From assembly GCF_022524345.1 (NCBI RefSeq), contig NZ_JAKWJU010000002.1, forward strand, positions 4,502,501 to 4,566,500: a DNA stretch of 64,000 nucleotides, read 5' to 3'. Position numbers and translations under genes: made by a program. Positions 35,013 to 44,900 of the stretch are shown piece after piece (position 1 is the stretch's first letter; the number at the start of each line of letters is the position of its first letter). The notes under the pieces were generated by a model. It had not been told where the DNA came from, ran no database searches, and worked only from the letters and a program-made list of their open reading frames with translations. This DNA is from Streptomyces marispadix. GTDB lineage: Bacteria > Actinomycetota > Actinomycetes > Streptomycetales > Streptomycetaceae.

Positions 35013-35953
35013 GGGTGCTTCTGCTCGGTGCCGGCGGCTACCTCGGCCGTTTCGTCGCCGACCGGCTGCTGGCGGACCCCGCCGTACAGCTCACGGCCCT
35101 GGGCCGCAACGACGACGCCGACGTCCGCTTCGACCTGTCCACGGGCAGCCCCGGTGCGCTGACCCGCTTCCTGGACGCGGTGCACCCGGGCGTCGTCATC
35201 AACTGCGCGGGCGCCACCCGTGGCGGCGCACGCGAACTGACGCGGCACAACACCGTCTCCACGGCGACCGTGTGCGAGTCGCTGCGCCGCAGCGGCTGCG
35301 GCGCGCGGCTGGTGCACATCGGTTGCGCCGCGGAGTACGGGCCCTCCACGTCCGGTTCGTCGATCGGGGAGACCGCCGCGCCGCGCCCCGGCGGCCCCTA
35401 CGGCGTGAGCAAGCTCGCCGCGACCGAGCTGGTGCTCGCGTCGGGCCTGGACGCCGTGGTGCTGCGGGTGTTCTCGCCCGCGGGGCCCGGCACTCCGGCC
35501 GGTTCGCCGCTGGGGCGGCTGGCGGAGGGGATGCGCCGCGCGATGCAGCTCGGCGAGAGCGAGTTGAGGCTCGGAGGGCTCAGCGTGCAGCGGGACTTCG
35601 TCGACGTACGGGACATCGCGCGTGCCGTGCACGCGGCTTCGCTGTCGGCGGCGCAGGGAGTCGTCAACATCGGTACGGGCAGGGCCGTACGGCTGCGTGA
35701 CGCGGCGGGTGCGCTGGCACGGGTCGCCGGGTTCTCCGGCCCGGTGCACGAGGCGGAGCCCGGCGCGGGGGAGCGGACGGGCACGGGCGCGAGCGCGTCC
35801 GCGGGCCCGTCGACGCATCCCTATCCGGACGGCTGCGGCCAATGGCAGCAGGCGGACGTGCGTACCGCACGCGACCGGCTCGGCTGGCGTCCCCGCATCG
35901 GGCTCGAGGAGTCGCTGGCCGACATCTGGATGGAGGCCGCATGCCGCATCTGA
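35009..35953 (+). CDS. NAD-dependent epimerase/dehydratase (extended SDR)
   Basis: This 314-residue Rossmann-fold protein has the nucleotide site VLLLGAGGYLGRFV, the active-site YGVSKLAA (Tyr-x3-Lys, Tyr near 131) and the extended-SDR segment RDFVDVRDIARAV. UDP-hexose 4-epimerases and dehydratases share this set, and in Pel loci a PelX epimerase provides UDP-GalNAc. That makes sugar-nucleotide epimerisation for the PelF-like enzyme the most likely role. The exact substrate is inferred from context. It overlaps the next gene by 13 nt. Confidence 0.85.
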   Translation: MRVLLLGAGGYLGRFVADRLLADPAVQLTALGRNDDADVRFDLSTGSPGALTRFLDAVHPGVVINCAGATRGGARELTRHNTVSTATVCESLRRSGCGARLVHIGCAAEYGPSTSGSSIGETAAPRPGGPYGVSKLAATELVLASGLDAVVLRVFSPAGPGTPAGSPLGRLAEGMRRAMQLGESELRLGGLSVQRDFVDVRDIARAVHAASLSAAQGVVNIGTGRAVRLRDAAGALARVAGFSGPVHEAEPGAGERTGTGASASAGPSTHPYPDGCGQWQQADVRTARDRLGWRPRIGLEESLADIWMEAACRI

Positions 35954-36837
35954 CGACTCCCGGCGGTGTGGTGCGAGCGCCCGCCGGGTCCACCGGAGGA
36001 ACGGGCTTCGGCGTCCCGGGCTGGGCGCATCCGATGCTGGCGCCCGTCGAGTGGGCCGTGCTGGCACAGCCGGGACTGCCCGTGCACTGGGCGGTGCTGG
36101 ACGTGGCGCGCGGACCCGGCGCAAGGCCCGACCCGTACTGCGTGGCGGCGGTGGCCACGCTGCGCGAGTCGGGCGTGACGGTGCTGGGCCATCTCGCGAT
36201 GCGGGACGGCGCACGGTCGTTCGGCGAGCTGGTGTCGGACGCCCACCGCTTCCTCGACTGGTACGGCGTCGACGGCTTCTATCTCGCCGACTGCCCGTCG
36301 GGGCGCGTGGATCTGTCGGAGACGGCGCGGACGGTGACGACGCTGCGGGCACTGTGCGTTCAGCAGCGCCGCTACCAGCACCGGCACCGCGTCATCGCGG
36401 GCCGCTCCGTCGGGGGCGGCTCCGTTGCCGGACGGGGCGCGCCGCGGGGCGTCGACGAGCCGGTCCGCTGCCCGGAGGGAAGGGACCCGGCGGCGGGGCC
36501 CCACCCGCTGCTCGTCTTCGGGCACGGCACCCATCCGCATCCCGGATACGCGGATCTCGCGGACCAGTTGGTGACGTTCTCCGGGGGCTGGACGGCCTAC
36601 CGCTGGTCGCAGGCCGCCGACTGGACGGCCGACCATCCGCCGGAGCGCTTCTGCCACCTGGTGCACGGCGTACCGCGCATGCACATCGACGAGGCGCTGA
36701 GGGTCGCGCGCTGGCAGGGCGCGGGCACCGTCTGGTTCACCGACAGGACGGACAGGGAGGGCCAGAACCCGTGGGAGGCGCTGCCCGGCTACTGGGACGA
36801 GCTCGTCTCGCGTCTCGGACCGGGTGTCTCGGAATGA
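35941..36837 (+). CDS. Spherulin-4/GH114-type protein
   Basis: This 298-residue protein matches the spherulation-specific family 4 (Glyco_hydro_114-like) TIM barrel: GFGVPGWAHPMLAPVEWAVL, then VHWAVLDVARGPGARPDP, TVLGHLAMRDGARSF, DWYGVDGFYLADCPSG and the C-terminal AGTVWFTDRTD. Relatives include the alpha-1,4-galactosaminidase domain of PelA. The DGFYLAD segment supplies the conserved acidic residues of the barrel. No signal peptide is visible, which is odd for an enzyme expected to meet an exported polymer. Read with the epimerase and PelF-like genes, it is probably the hydrolase of the same locus. Confidence 0.8.
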   Translation: MPHLTTPGGVVRAPAGSTGGTGFGVPGWAHPMLAPVEWAVLAQPGLPVHWAVLDVARGPGARPDPYCVAAVATLRESGVTVLGHLAMRDGARSFGELVSDAHRFLDWYGVDGFYLADCPSGRVDLSETARTVTTLRALCVQQRRYQHRHRVIAGRSVGGGSVAGRGAPRGVDEPVRCPEGRDPAAGPHPLLVFGHGTHPHPGYADLADQLVTFSGGWTAYRWSQAADWTADHPPERFCHLVHGVPRMHIDEALRVARWQGAGTVWFTDRTDREGQNPWEALPGYWDELVSRLGPGVSE

Positions 36838-36898
36838 GACCGTGCGTGGCAGTGTTACGGGAGAGCAACCGTACGTTCCACCGACCAACGGAGTCCCC

Positions 36899-38077
36899 GT
36901 GTCGCTGCCACCCCTGGTCGAGCCGGCTCCCGAGCTCACCGTCGACGAGGTCCGCAGGTACTCGCGCCACCTGATCATCCCCGACGTCGGGATGGACGGG
37001 CAGAAGCGGCTGAAGAACGCCAAGGTGCTCTGCGTCGGAGCGGGCGGCCTCGGGTCGCCCGCCCTGATGTACCTGGCCGCCGCGGGCGTGGGCACGCTGG
37101 GCATCGTGGAGTTCGACGAGGTCGACGAATCGAACTTGCAGCGCCAGATCATCCACAGTCAGTCGGACATCGGGCGTTCCAAGGCCGAGTCCGCGAAGGA
37201 CACGGTGCTGGGCATCAACCCCCACACCACCGTGAACATCCACGAGGAGCGCCTCGACTCCTCCAACGTGATGGACATCTTCGCCCCGTACGACCTCGTC
37301 ATCGACGGTACGGACAACTTCGCGACCCGCTACCTCGTCAACGACGCCTGCGTGCTGCTGAACAAGCCGTACGTCTGGGGCTCGATCTACCGCTTTGACG
37401 GCCAGGCGTCGGTCTTCTGGAGCGAGCACGGCCCCTGCTACCGCTGCCTGTACCCGGAGCCCCCGCCGCCCGGCATGGTGCCGAGCTGCGCCGAGGGCGG
37501 TGTGCTGGGCGTGCTGTGCGCGTCGATCGGCTCGATCCAGGTGAACGAGGCGATCAAGGTGATCGCGGGCATCGGCGAGCCGCTGGTCGGCCGCCTGATG
37601 ATCTACGACGCCCTGGAGATGAGCTACCGGCAGGTCAAGGTCCGCAAGGACCCGGACTGCGCGGTGTGCGGCGAGAACGCGACCGTGACCGAACTCATCG
37701 ACTACGAGGCGTTCTGCGGCGTGGTCTCCGACGAGGCGCAGGAGGCCGCGGCCGGGTCGACCATCACTCCCAAGCAGCTCAAGGAGTGGATGGACGACGG
37801 CGAGTCCATCGACGTCATCGACGTGCGCGAGCCCAACGAGTACGAGATCGTCTCGATCCCTGGCGCGAGGCTCGTACCGAAGAACGACTTCCTGATGGGC
37901 AGCGCGCTTCAGGACCTTCCGCAGGACAAGAAGATCGTCTTGCATTGCAAGACGGGTGTCCGTTCCGCGGAAGTCTTGGCCGTGCTGAAGGACGCGGGCT
38001 TCTCCGACGCCGTGCACGTCGGCGGCGGAGTCATCGGCTGGGTCAACCAGATCGAGCCGGACAAGCCGGTGTACTGA
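36899..38077 (+). CDS. moeZ: MoeZ: E1-like adenylyltransferase/sulfurtransferase
   Basis: The 392-residue protein has a MoeB/ThiF adenylation domain (VGAGGLGSPALMYLAAAG; DGTDNFATRYLVND; CxxC zinc pairs in CYRCLYP and CAVCG) and a C-terminal rhodanese domain with the active Cys in LHCKTGVRSAE (near residue 350). MoeZ activates and thiolates ubiquitin-like sulfur carrier proteins (MoaD, ThiS, CysO types) for molybdopterin, thiamine, cysteine and thio-metabolite synthesis. GTG 36899 has CGGAG 6 nt upstream and gives the usual 392 residues; an ATG frame open from 36824 adds a nonconserved extension. Confidence 0.94.
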   Translation: MSLPPLVEPAPELTVDEVRRYSRHLIIPDVGMDGQKRLKNAKVLCVGAGGLGSPALMYLAAAGVGTLGIVEFDEVDESNLQRQIIHSQSDIGRSKAESAKDTVLGINPHTTVNIHEERLDSSNVMDIFAPYDLVIDGTDNFATRYLVNDACVLLNKPYVWGSIYRFDGQASVFWSEHGPCYRCLYPEPPPPGMVPSCAEGGVLGVLCASIGSIQVNEAIKVIAGIGEPLVGRLMIYDALEMSYRQVKVRKDPDCAVCGENATVTELIDYEAFCGVVSDEAQEAAAGSTITPKQLKEWMDDGESIDVIDVREPNEYEIVSIPGARLVPKNDFLMGSALQDLPQDKKIVLHCKTGVRSAEVLAVLKDAGFSDAVHVGGGVIGWVNQIEPDKPVY

Positions 38078-38107
38078 ACCGGCGTACCGAACTCGCCTTC
38101 CGCGTAC

Positions 38108-38136
38108 GCCCGTCGGCGGTCCGTCCGCCGGCGGGC
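38108..38136. terminator. Hairpin between convergent moeZ and flippase genes
   Basis: A 12-bp stem with one mismatch (38108-38119 with 38125-38136) and a 5-nt loop fills the 66-nt gap between the two stops and can serve both strands. Confidence 0.7.
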
Positions 38137-38143
38137 GCACGCG

Positions 38144-41100
38144 TCAGATCGCGCCCTTGCGCGTGAGATGCGTGAACGACAGCCAGCCGGGGCCCACCGG
38201 CAGCCACAGCGTCAGCAGCCTGAACAGCAGCACCGCCGGTGTCGCGATCTCCTTCGGCACCCCGAAGGTGATGAGCCCGGCGATCAGTGCCGCCTCCACC
38301 GCGCCGAGACCGCCGGGCGTGGGCGCCGCCGAACCCAGCGCGTTGCCCGCGAGGAAGACGACGGCGATGCTCGCGTAGCTCGCGTCGTGTCCGAAGGCCC
38401 GTACACAGGCGTCCAGGCACATCACGAACAGCAGCGTCATCAGCAGCATCCCGCCGATGCCCGTCACCAGCTTCCGAGGGCGCTGCACCACGTCCAGCAT
38501 CCGGGGCACGACGCCGGCGAAGAGCGAACGCAGCCGGTTGGAGACGAAGCGGCGCAGCGCGGGCACGGCCGTGACGATCAGCACCAGCACCGCCGCGGCG
38601 AGCAGTCCCGCGATGACGCCGCGCGAGGGCGACAGCGTCGGCGTGTGCTCGGTGCCGGTGAGATAGCCGAAGACCAGCAGCAGCGTCACATGGCTGCCGA
38701 GGCCGAAGAGCTGGGAGGCGCCGACGCTGGCGACCGCGTGCCCGGGGCGTACCCCGGCGCGTTGCAGGAAGCGGGCGTTGAGCGCGACACCGCCGACGGC
38801 CGCCGGTGCGACCAGCTTCACGAAGGAGCCCGCGACCTGGGCGACGACGGTACGGGGGAAGGGCACCTTCTCCGGTACGAAGCCCAGCAGCGCCATCGCC
38901 GCCGCGAAGTACGTACACGCGGAGAAGACCGCTGCGCCGCCCACCCAGGCCCAGTTGGCCTCTCCGACGACCTGGCCGAAGTGGACCTGCGTCAGTTGCG
39001 ACAGCAGGAAGTACGCGGCGAGCGCACCCGCGATGAACGTGACCAGCGTGCGCGGCTTGACCCTCTCCAGACGGGCGGGCTCTATCGGCGCCTGCGGCCT
39101 GATCAGCAGCACCTGCTTGCGGATCTGCGCCAGCAGGTCCTCCTCGCGGGCCTCCTCAAGCGCGTCGTCGATGGCGCGCTTCTCCGCGTTCTTCTCCGCC
39201 CGCAGCGACTTGCGGTCCGTCTTGTGCGCCGCCGCGTGCGTCCCGGAGCCGCCGGTGAGGGCGTGGCCCTTGGCGTCCTTGCCCTCCTTGCCCGCGCGTG
39301 AGGCCTGGATGACGGCGTCGCGTTCGCGCTGGGCGCGCTCCTTGGCGAGCCTGCGCAGCGTGTGACGCGTACGGCGGCTGAGGGCGATGGGCTGGAGCAG
39401 CGGCAGGCTGTCGGCGACGGCGTCGGGGCCGAGCACGTCGACGGCGGCGGCCACCGCCCGCTCCGCGCCCACGCGCAGCCCGAACGTGGTCATCAACTGC
39501 GCGATGTCCATGCGCAGTACGACGTCTCCGGCGGCGATCTCACCGGTGCGCATGTCCGTCAGATAGACCGTGCCGGAGCCGTCGACCAGGATCGCGTCGC
39601 CGACGAGGCGCCGGTGGGTGATGCGGCGCGACTGAAGCGCCTCGACCTGGCGCCACACGGCACGCATCAGGGTGTCGGTGATCTCCTCGTCCGAGAGGGA
39701 GTCGAGGGTACGGGCGTCGATGTGCTCGTAGACGAGCATCACCGCGTCCGGGCCGAGTTCCGAAGTGGCGATGAGGCGAGGCGCGTTGGCGCCCGCGGCG
39801 ATGGCGGCGTAGGCGAGCAGCGCCTCCTGCTCCAGGGCCTGGCGCAGCGACTGGAGGCTGCGGTTCTGGATGATGCCGCGCAGGGTCAGGCGCCTCCACA
39901 CCCGGTAGAAGAAGCCGTGGGCCTGCTGTTCGCGGTCGACGACGGTCACGTCGATCGGCGGGCCGTCCTCCAGCGTCACGAGATAGCGGCGTCCCTGGTC
40001 GCCGGGCTCGTTCGCCTCGGGACCCTCGGCTTCCTCGACGCGCTTGGCGCCCACCGGGTTGAAGCCCACGCGCCGCAGGCCCGCAAGCAGCGTCTGCCCG
40101 GTGGGGCGCACGTTCGGGGTGCCGACGGCGTAGAGGGTCCCGTAGGCGACGGACCAGCCGATGAGCACCGTGACGATGATCGAGAACAGGGTGGAGTAGC
40201 CGGGGAAGAGGATCGCGAACGCGTTGAGCACCAGCACCGCCCACAGCAGCACCCGCCAGCGCGGCCTGCGCGCCATGCCCACGGCCGTCATATAGGCGAT
40301 GACGGGGGCGAGATAGCTGTGCACGGGGGTCGTGAGATCGGTGTCGGTGATCTGCTTCGTCAACGCGTCGCGCACCGAGTCCGGCGCCGCCTGCGCCACC
40401 CACAGGTCGACGGCGAGCGAGGCGCCGTGCGCCAGTACGGCCGCGAGCACGCCGTCGGCGATGCGCAGCCCGTCCCGTTTGATCAGCCGCTCGATCGCGA
40501 ACGCGACGGGCACGAGCAGGATGACGATGCTGGACGTCAGCCCCGTGATGCTCAGCAGCAGCGGCGGCGCCTGCTGGGTGCCCTTGTCGATGTCCTGTTC
40601 AAGGCCCGCGGTGGTGCCGTGCGCGAAGTTGGCGATGACCAGTACGACGGTGATGGCCAGCAGGCCCAGGCCCAGTCGGAGCAGGTCGGAGGGGCGGTGG
40701 ACGCGGGCGGGCAGCAGCGGCTCGTCGCTCTCCACGGCGTCGGACGGTTCGGGTTCGTCGGGTGCGCCGTGCGCCCCGGTGGCGTCGGAGGCGCGGTCCG
40801 CGTCCTTGTGCCGTCCGCCGCCGCGTCCGTGTCCGCGTCCGTGGTGCTTCGCGGGGTGGTGGCCGTCGGGCCGGTCGTGGCCCTCGCGTGCGCGCTCGTC
40901 GCGTGAGGCGTCCGTCTCCGGTGAACCGTCCGCGTCCCGTGAACCGTCCGTCTTCCGCGAACCGTCCCCGTCCCGCGGCCCGTTGGCGCCCGCACGTCTC
41001 CTGGTGCCGCGCGGCTCGTGGCGCCGCTGGCCCGCGGCGCCCTTGTCCGTACGGCCGTGGGCAGCGTCACGGGCGGCGCCGCCCCTGTCCGTGGCGGGCC

Positions 41101-41152
41101 GTTCACCTTGCCTTCGGCCGGCTGCCGCCGGCCCGTCCTGGTCCCGTATCAC
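38144..41152 (-). CDS. Kinase-like domain fused to LPG-synthase/flippase membrane domain
   Basis: The frame gives 1002 residues; the first 150 are charged, low complexity with DG-S-R repeats, so the real start may lie downstream. About six transmembrane helices follow (residues 160-340). A cytosolic kinase-like domain then has RYLVTLEDGPP, VMLVYEHIDART and the degenerate catalytic region THRRLVGDAILVD with VYLTDMRTGE in place of HRDL and DFG. The C-terminal 330 residues are an LPG_synthase_TM/YbhN domain (FVKLVAPAAVGGVALNARF; PTPGGLGAVEAAL). Relatives flip lipids or lysyl-phosphatidylglycerol, but the lysyl-transferase domain is missing here. Likely a lipid- or polymer-translocating membrane protein. 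Confidence 0.82.
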   Translation of the reverse strand: MIRDQDGPAAAGRRQGERPATDRGGAARDAAHGRTDKGAAGQRRHEPRGTRRRAGANGPRDGDGSRKTDGSRDADGSPETDASRDERAREGHDRPDGHHPAKHHGRGHGRGGGRHKDADRASDATGAHGAPDEPEPSDAVESDEPLLPARVHRPSDLLRLGLGLLAITVVLVIANFAHGTTAGLEQDIDKGTQQAPPLLLSITGLTSSIVILLVPVAFAIERLIKRDGLRIADGVLAAVLAHGASLAVDLWVAQAAPDSVRDALTKQITDTDLTTPVHSYLAPVIAYMTAVGMARRPRWRVLLWAVLVLNAFAILFPGYSTLFSIIVTVLIGWSVAYGTLYAVGTPNVRPTGQTLLAGLRRVGFNPVGAKRVEEAEGPEANEPGDQGRRYLVTLEDGPPIDVTVVDREQQAHGFFYRVWRRLTLRGIIQNRSLQSLRQALEQEALLAYAAIAAGANAPRLIATSELGPDAVMLVYEHIDARTLDSLSDEEITDTLMRAVWRQVEALQSRRITHRRLVGDAILVDGSGTVYLTDMRTGEIAAGDVVLRMDIAQLMTTFGLRVGAERAVAAAVDVLGPDAVADSLPLLQPIALSRRTRHTLRRLAKERAQRERDAVIQASRAGKEGKDAKGHALTGGSGTHAAAHKTDRKSLRAEKNAEKRAIDDALEEAREEDLLAQIRKQVLLIRPQAPIEPARLERVKPRTLVTFIAGALAAYFLLSQLTQVHFGQVVGEANWAWVGGAAVFSACTYFAAAMALLGFVPEKVPFPRTVVAQVAGSFVKLVAPAAVGGVALNARFLQRAGVRPGHAVASVGASQLFGLGSHVTLLLVFGYLTGTEHTPTLSPSRGVIAGLLAAAVLVLIVTAVPALRRFVSNRLRSLFAGVVPRMLDVVQRPRKLVTGIGGMLLMTLLFVMCLDACVRAFGHDASYASIAVVFLAGNALGSAAPTPGGLGAVEAALIAGLITFGVPKEIATPAVLLFRLLTLWLPVGPGWLSFTHLTRKGAI

Positions 41153-41319
41153 TCGTCACCGCCCGCACGATGGTGGCACGAGTCGTCGAGGGAGCGGCAG
41201 CCGAGGGTGGCGCCCCGGCGCGAGTACGGGCGGAGCGACAGGCGCGAGTACGGGCGGAGCAACGGCAGGGGCACCGGGCGCGGAAGCGACTGTCGGAGGC
41301 GTACGGCACCATTGCCCGC

Positions 41320-41769
41320 ATGCGAGCGAGCCAGCGGCAGCCGGGAACGCCGGACCGGCGGGACGGCCGGGACAGCACGGAACGGACGGGGGAGTCCGTA
41401 CCCTCCGCGGCGGATGACCCCGCACCTTCCGAACCGTCCGGCCCGCCCGCGCTGCCCGAGTTCGCCGAACGGGTCCTCGACGTCGCCGACCGCATCCCGC
41501 CCGGCCGGGTGATGACGTACGGCGACATCGCCGAATGGCTCGAAGAGGGCGGCCCCCGCCAAGTGGGCCGCGTCATGGCGCTCTACGGCGGCGCCGTCCC
41601 ATGGTGGCGGGTCGTCAGGGCCGACGGCGTACTCCTCGCGGGACAGGAGCGGGCGGCCGTGGAGCACTACAGGGCCGAGGGCACGCCGCTGCGTGAGGCC
41701 GGGCGTGCCGCCGAGGGCCACGTGCCGCGGATCGACATGCGAAGGGCCAGGTGGGACGGCGAGATGTGA
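41320..41769 (+). CDS. Alkyltransferase-like (ATL) DNA-repair protein
   Basis: This 149-residue protein carries the DNA-binding domain of O6-alkylguanine-DNA alkyltransferase (ADRIPPGRVMTYGDIAEWL; GGPRQVGRVMALY). Where the enzyme has the alkyl-acceptor Cys in PCHRV, this one reads VPWWRVVRADG, so Cys is replaced by Trp. That is the hallmark of ATL proteins, which cannot transfer alkyl groups but bind O6-alkylguanine and recruit nucleotide-excision repair. The ATG at 41320 fits a leaderless start (ACCATT region upstream); the frame is open upstream with Arg-rich shadow sequence. The adnA gene follows. Confidence 0.88.
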   Translation: MRASQRQPGTPDRRDGRDSTERTGESVPSAADDPAPSEPSGPPALPEFAERVLDVADRIPPGRVMTYGDIAEWLEEGGPRQVGRVMALYGGAVPWWRVVRADGVLLAGQERAAVEHYRAEGTPLREAGRAAEGHVPRIDMRRARWDGEM

Positions 41770-41930
41770 CCACATACTGCGGCTGCTCACGGTTACCACC
41801 TTCCGCCATCTCCGCTCCCAGCTCGTACCGGGCCACACGTACGGAGTACCCGGGCACTGCGCTGCGGCCCGTGTGCCCGCTGGCGTAGCGTCTGCACCAG
41901 TCAGCACAGACCCTCCCCGAGGCGATCCAC

Positions 41931-44900
41931 GTGAGCTCCTCCATCCCGTCCGACGCGCACCGCCCGTGGACCGGTCCTCCGCCGGGCCCGGGCTCCGGTA
42001 CGGGCGGCGGCACCTACCGGCTCGTGCGCACACGGCCGGAGAGCGTGGACCCTCCTGCCTTGGACGCACAGCAACGCGAAGTGGTTGACCATTCCGGCGG
42101 CCCGCTGCTGGTGCTCGCCGGCCCCGGCACGGGCAAGACCACGACGCTCACCGAAGCCGTAGCGGAGAGGGTAAGGGCGGGAGGCGATCCCGAGCGCATC
42201 CTCGTTCTGACCTTCAGCCGCAAGGCCGCCGTCGAACTGCGCGACCGGATGGCCGCGCGGCTGACCGGCCTTGAGGAACGCGCCTTCGCACCGCAGGCGA
42301 CGACGTTCCACTCGTACTGCTACGCGCTCGTACGCGCGCACCAGGACGCCGAGCTGTTCGCCGAGCCGCTGCGGCTGCTCTCCGGACCCGAACAGGACCT
42401 GTACATCCGCGAGTTGCTCCAGGGGCAGCTCGCCCTGGAGTCCGAGGGCCGCGGGCGGGTCGCCTGGCCCGGTGAGCTGCGTGCCTGCCTCACCACTCGC
42501 GGCTTCGCCGACGAGGTGCGCGCCGTGCTCGCCCGCAGCAGGGAACTGGGCCTGGGCCCGGACGAACTCGGCGACTTCGCCGCACGCACCGGGCGGCCCG
42601 ACTGGAGCGCGGCGGCCGGTTTCCTCGCCGAGTACCTCGACGTGCTCGACGCCCAGGGCGTACTCGACTACGCGGAACTCGTGCACCGCGCCGTGCTGCT
42701 GGCGGAGAGCCGCGGCGTCGCGGAGACCCTGCGGGAGCGCTACGACGCCGTCTACGTCGACGAGTACCAGGACACCGACCCCTCGCAGGTGCGGCTGCTG
42801 CGCGCGCTGGCCGGCGGCGGCCGCACGCTCGTCGTCTTCGGCGACCCGGACCAGTCGATCTACACCTTCCGCGGCGCGGACGTGAACGGAATCCTCGACT
42901 TCCCCCAGGTGTTCCGGCAGCGCTCGGGAGCACCGGCGCCCGTGCGGGTGCTGCGCACGGGGCGGCGCAGCGGCGGCAGGCTGCTGGAGACCACGCGGGA
43001 GATCACCCGGCGTCTGCCGTCGACGCGGCTTCCCTCGGAGGCGGTACGGGCGCACCGGGGGCTGGCGGCGACAAGACCAGGCGGACGGGTCGAGGTCCTC
43101 ACCTGCCCCACGGCGGGGGCCGAACTCGACAACATCGCCGACCTGTTGCGCCGCGCACATCTCGAAGAGGGCGTCCCCTGGGGCGAGATGGCGGTCCTGG
43201 TGCGTGCGGGCGGCCGTACGATCCCGGCGGCGCGCAGGGCCCTGACGTCCGCCGGCGTACCGCTCGACGTGGACGGCGCCGATGTGCCGCTGCGCCATGA
43301 GCCCGCCGTGGCACCGCTGTTGACGGCGCTGCGGGCGGTGGCCCGTGCGGCGGCGCACGGCGACGCCGACGCGGACGGGAAGGGCGGGAGCCGTGCCCCC
43401 GGTGACGCCGAGGTCGCGGGTGAGGCCACCGGCGACGGCGCGGACGCGGACGGCGGCGCCCACGAAGGGGCCGGTGACGGCGCAGGCGACGGCGCGGGCG
43501 ACGGGTCGGCTCCGGCGGCCGGCTGGCTGGACACCACGACCGCGCTCACCCTCCTCGGCTCGCCGCTCGGCGGGATGGACGCCGCCGACCTGCGGCGCCT
43601 CGGGCGTGCCCTGCGTGAGGAGGAGCGCGCCGCCGGAGAGCGGGTCCCTCGACCCTCCGACGTACTGCTGACCGAGGCACTGGCCGAACCCGAGCGCCTG
43701 GTCGCACACGATCCGGCCTACGCACGCGGCGCGCAGCGCCTGGGCCTGCTGCTGCGCAAGGCACGTGAACTCCTCGCGGGCGGCGGCACCGCGGAGGAGG
43801 CGCTGTGGCAGCTGTGGGACGGTACGCCGTGGCCCCGGCGGCTGGAGCGCGCCGCTTTCCGCGGCGGCGCCGCAGGACGTAACGCGGACCGCGATCTGGA
43901 CGCCGTATGCGCGCTGTTCGACGCCGCGGCCCGCGCCGAGGAACGCAGCGGCGGCAGAGGCGCCCTCAACTTCCTCGAGGAGGTCGACGCCCAGGACGTC
44001 GTCGCCGACACCCTCGACCGCCGCGGCGTACGCCCGGACGCGGTGCGGCTGATGACCGCTCACCGCTCCAAGGGCCTGGAGTGGCGGCTCGTGGTCGTGG
44101 CGGGCGTACAGGAGGGCCTGTGGCCGGATCTGCGCCGCCGTGGCTCGCTGCTGGAGGCCGACCGCATCGGCCGCGACGGGCTCGCCGAGCCGCTGCCGCC
44201 CGGCGCCCTGCTGACGGAGGAGCGCAGGCTGTTCTATGTGGCCGCTACGCGGGCGAAGGAACGGCTCGTCGTCACCGCCGTACGTGCGCCCGCCGACGAC
44301 GGAGACCAGCCGTCGAGGTTCCTGGACGAGCTGGGCGTCGAACCCAAGGCCGTCAACTCCCGTCCGAGACGGCCGCTTTCGGTTTCCGCGCTGGTGGCGG
44401 AGCTGCGCGCCACGACCGTTGACCCGGACGCCTCTCCCGCTCTGCGGGAGGCGGCGGCCTCTCGGCTCGCCCGGCTGGCCGGGCTGCGCGACGAGGAGGG
44501 GCGTGCGCTCGTACCGGCGGCCCATCCGCACCGCTGGTGGGGCCTGCACGAACCAACTCGTTCCGAGACGCCGCTGCGCGACCCCCGACGGCCCGTCACG
44601 CTCTCGGGCAGCGCCCTGGACCAGCTCGCCAACTCCTGTTCCCTGGAATGGTTTCTGGCACGCGAGGTGAAGGCGGAGGAACCCGCGACGGCCGCGCAGG
44701 GCTTCGGGAACGTGCTGCACGTGCTCGCCGACGAGGTGGCCTCCGGCGGCACTCCCGCCGATCTCGCCGTGCTGATGGAGCGGTTGGAGACCGTATGGGA
44801 CGGGCTGGCGTTCGAGGCGCCGTGGAAGTCCCGGCAGGAGAAGCAGAACGCGAGGGCCGCGCTGGAGAGGTTCCTGCGCTGGCACGTGATGCGCGACGGC

